From Hydrogenophilales bacterium 16-61-112 (GTDB taxonomy: Bacteria > Pseudomonadota > Gammaproteobacteria > Burkholderiales > Thiobacillaceae), in assembly GCA_002257045.1 (NCBI GenBank), contig NCHD01000030.1, positions 1-57,681 on the forward strand: a stretch of 57,681 bases of DNA. Reading direction: 5' to 3'. This document shows, in pieces, positions 57,370-57,681 of the stretch. The translations under genes were made by a program, and so were the position numbers. Each line of letters starts with the position of its first letter. Positions within the stretch are counted from its first letter, which is position 1. The notes under the pieces are model-generated. The model did not search any database, was not told where the DNA came from, and saw nothing but the letters and a program-made list of their open reading frames with translations.

Positions 57370-57681
57370 TTAGCCGAGCAAAACCAGCCCCCACACCGCC
57401 ACGACGTTAACCAGCGCGATCATCACCGCAGCACTGCCCATGTCCTTGGCTCGCTTGATCAGCAGATGGTGTTCCAGCGAAATGCGGTCCACGGCCGCCT
57501 CGACTGCCGAGTTGAGCAGCTCGACCATCAGCACGCCCAGCACGGCAGCAACCATCAGCGCGCGCTCGACGCCGGTTTCGCCCAGATAGACGGCCAGCGG
57601 GATCAGCAGCAGCGCGAGGAACACTTCCTGACGGAACGCATCCTCGTGCCTGAAAGCCGCGCGCAGCCCGTCCCAGGTGTA
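57370..57681 (-). CDS. dgkA: Diacylglycerol kinase, partial
   Basis: 103 residues visible; the N-terminus lies beyond the window end. Small integral-membrane kinase recycling diacylglycerol to phosphatidate. The active-site motif VELLNSAVEAAVDRI with its conserved Glu and Asp, and the KRAKDMGSAAV segment before the last helix, are diagnostic. The reading frame runs through base 57681 without an internal start being needed (AAFRHEDAFRQEVF precedes). Confidence 0.93.
   Translation of the reverse strand, partial: YTWDGLRAAFRHEDAFRQEVFLALLLIPLAVYLGETGVERALMVAAVLGVLMVELLNSAVEAAVDRISLEHHLLIKRAKDMGSAAVMIALVNVVAVWGLVLLG

Overview
The window is a high-GC, densely coded stretch of a proteobacterial chromosome. 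Gene orders (ctpA-envC-gpmI; secB-SH3-gpsA; EIIA(Man)-HPr-EI without sugar permeases; pilT-pilU divergent from yggS-proC-yggT; proA-nadD-rsfS-rlmH-maf-rng) and protein styles point to a betaproteobacterium. A class I phosphoribulokinase, a regulator with the cysteine spacing of persulfide sensors and several rhodanese/thioredoxin genes suggest a Thiobacillus-like sulfur-oxidising autotroph. The genus is an inference from gene content only.

Layout. 1-4.0 kb: cell-envelope and glycolysis genes on the minus strand (ctpA, envC, gpmI). 4.2-12.1 kb: an ArsR-family regulator, then a co-directional run TolC/MFP/RND efflux - DUF2892 - rhodanese - glutaredoxin - thioredoxin 2. 12.2-16.4 kb: secB, SH3 protein, gpsA, a PAS-PAS-GGDEF diguanylate cyclase. 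16.4-22.8 kb: trmL, broken gshA, gshB, apbE, a PTS-Ntr-like relay whose EIIA is truncated. 22.8-29.4 kb: dynamin-like GTPase, yggU, yggT, proC, yggS, then divergent pilT and pilU. 29.4-41 kb: a decayed CZB-GGDEF gene, rlmL, hemJ, two TlpA-like thioredoxins, slyX, a CHASE-GGDEF cyclase, a broken ettA, a gamma-carbonic-anhydrase-like protein, prlC, an AI-2E-family permease. 41.0-43.2 kb: a small accessory patch, partly AT-rich, with a G-rich heptamer repeat, a DJ-1/PfpI remnant, an unknown gene and a frameshifted TetR gene that share an operator, and a gene-poor segment. 43.2-57.7 kb: prkB, GlcG-like and TraB-like secreted proteins, leuS-lptE-holA-proA-nadD-rsfS-rlmH-maf-rng-alkA, a FimV-like protein, partial dgkA.

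Two things stand out. First, the ArsR protein has Cys39 and Cys105, the same 66-residue spacing as the redox pair of SqrR/BigR/YgaV persulfide sensors, and it sits directly upstream of an efflux-DUF2892-rhodanese-glutaredoxin gene run; this looks like a candidate sulfane-sulfur stress system that includes an RND pump. Second, an unusual number of genes carry short internal lesions relative to their families: gshA (two frameshifting deletions), ettA (one in-frame, one frameshifting deletion), EIIA(Man) (phosphorylatable His region missing), a TlpA-like gene, a DJ-1 gene, a CZB-GGDEF gene (two frameshifts, a stop, a deletion) and a tetR frameshift; in the other direction leuS has an extra AT-rich insert and holA a perfect 51-bp tandem duplication. 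These are either real decay or assembly error; read mapping would decide.

No rRNA, tRNA, CRISPR array, integrase or complete insertion sequence was recognised.
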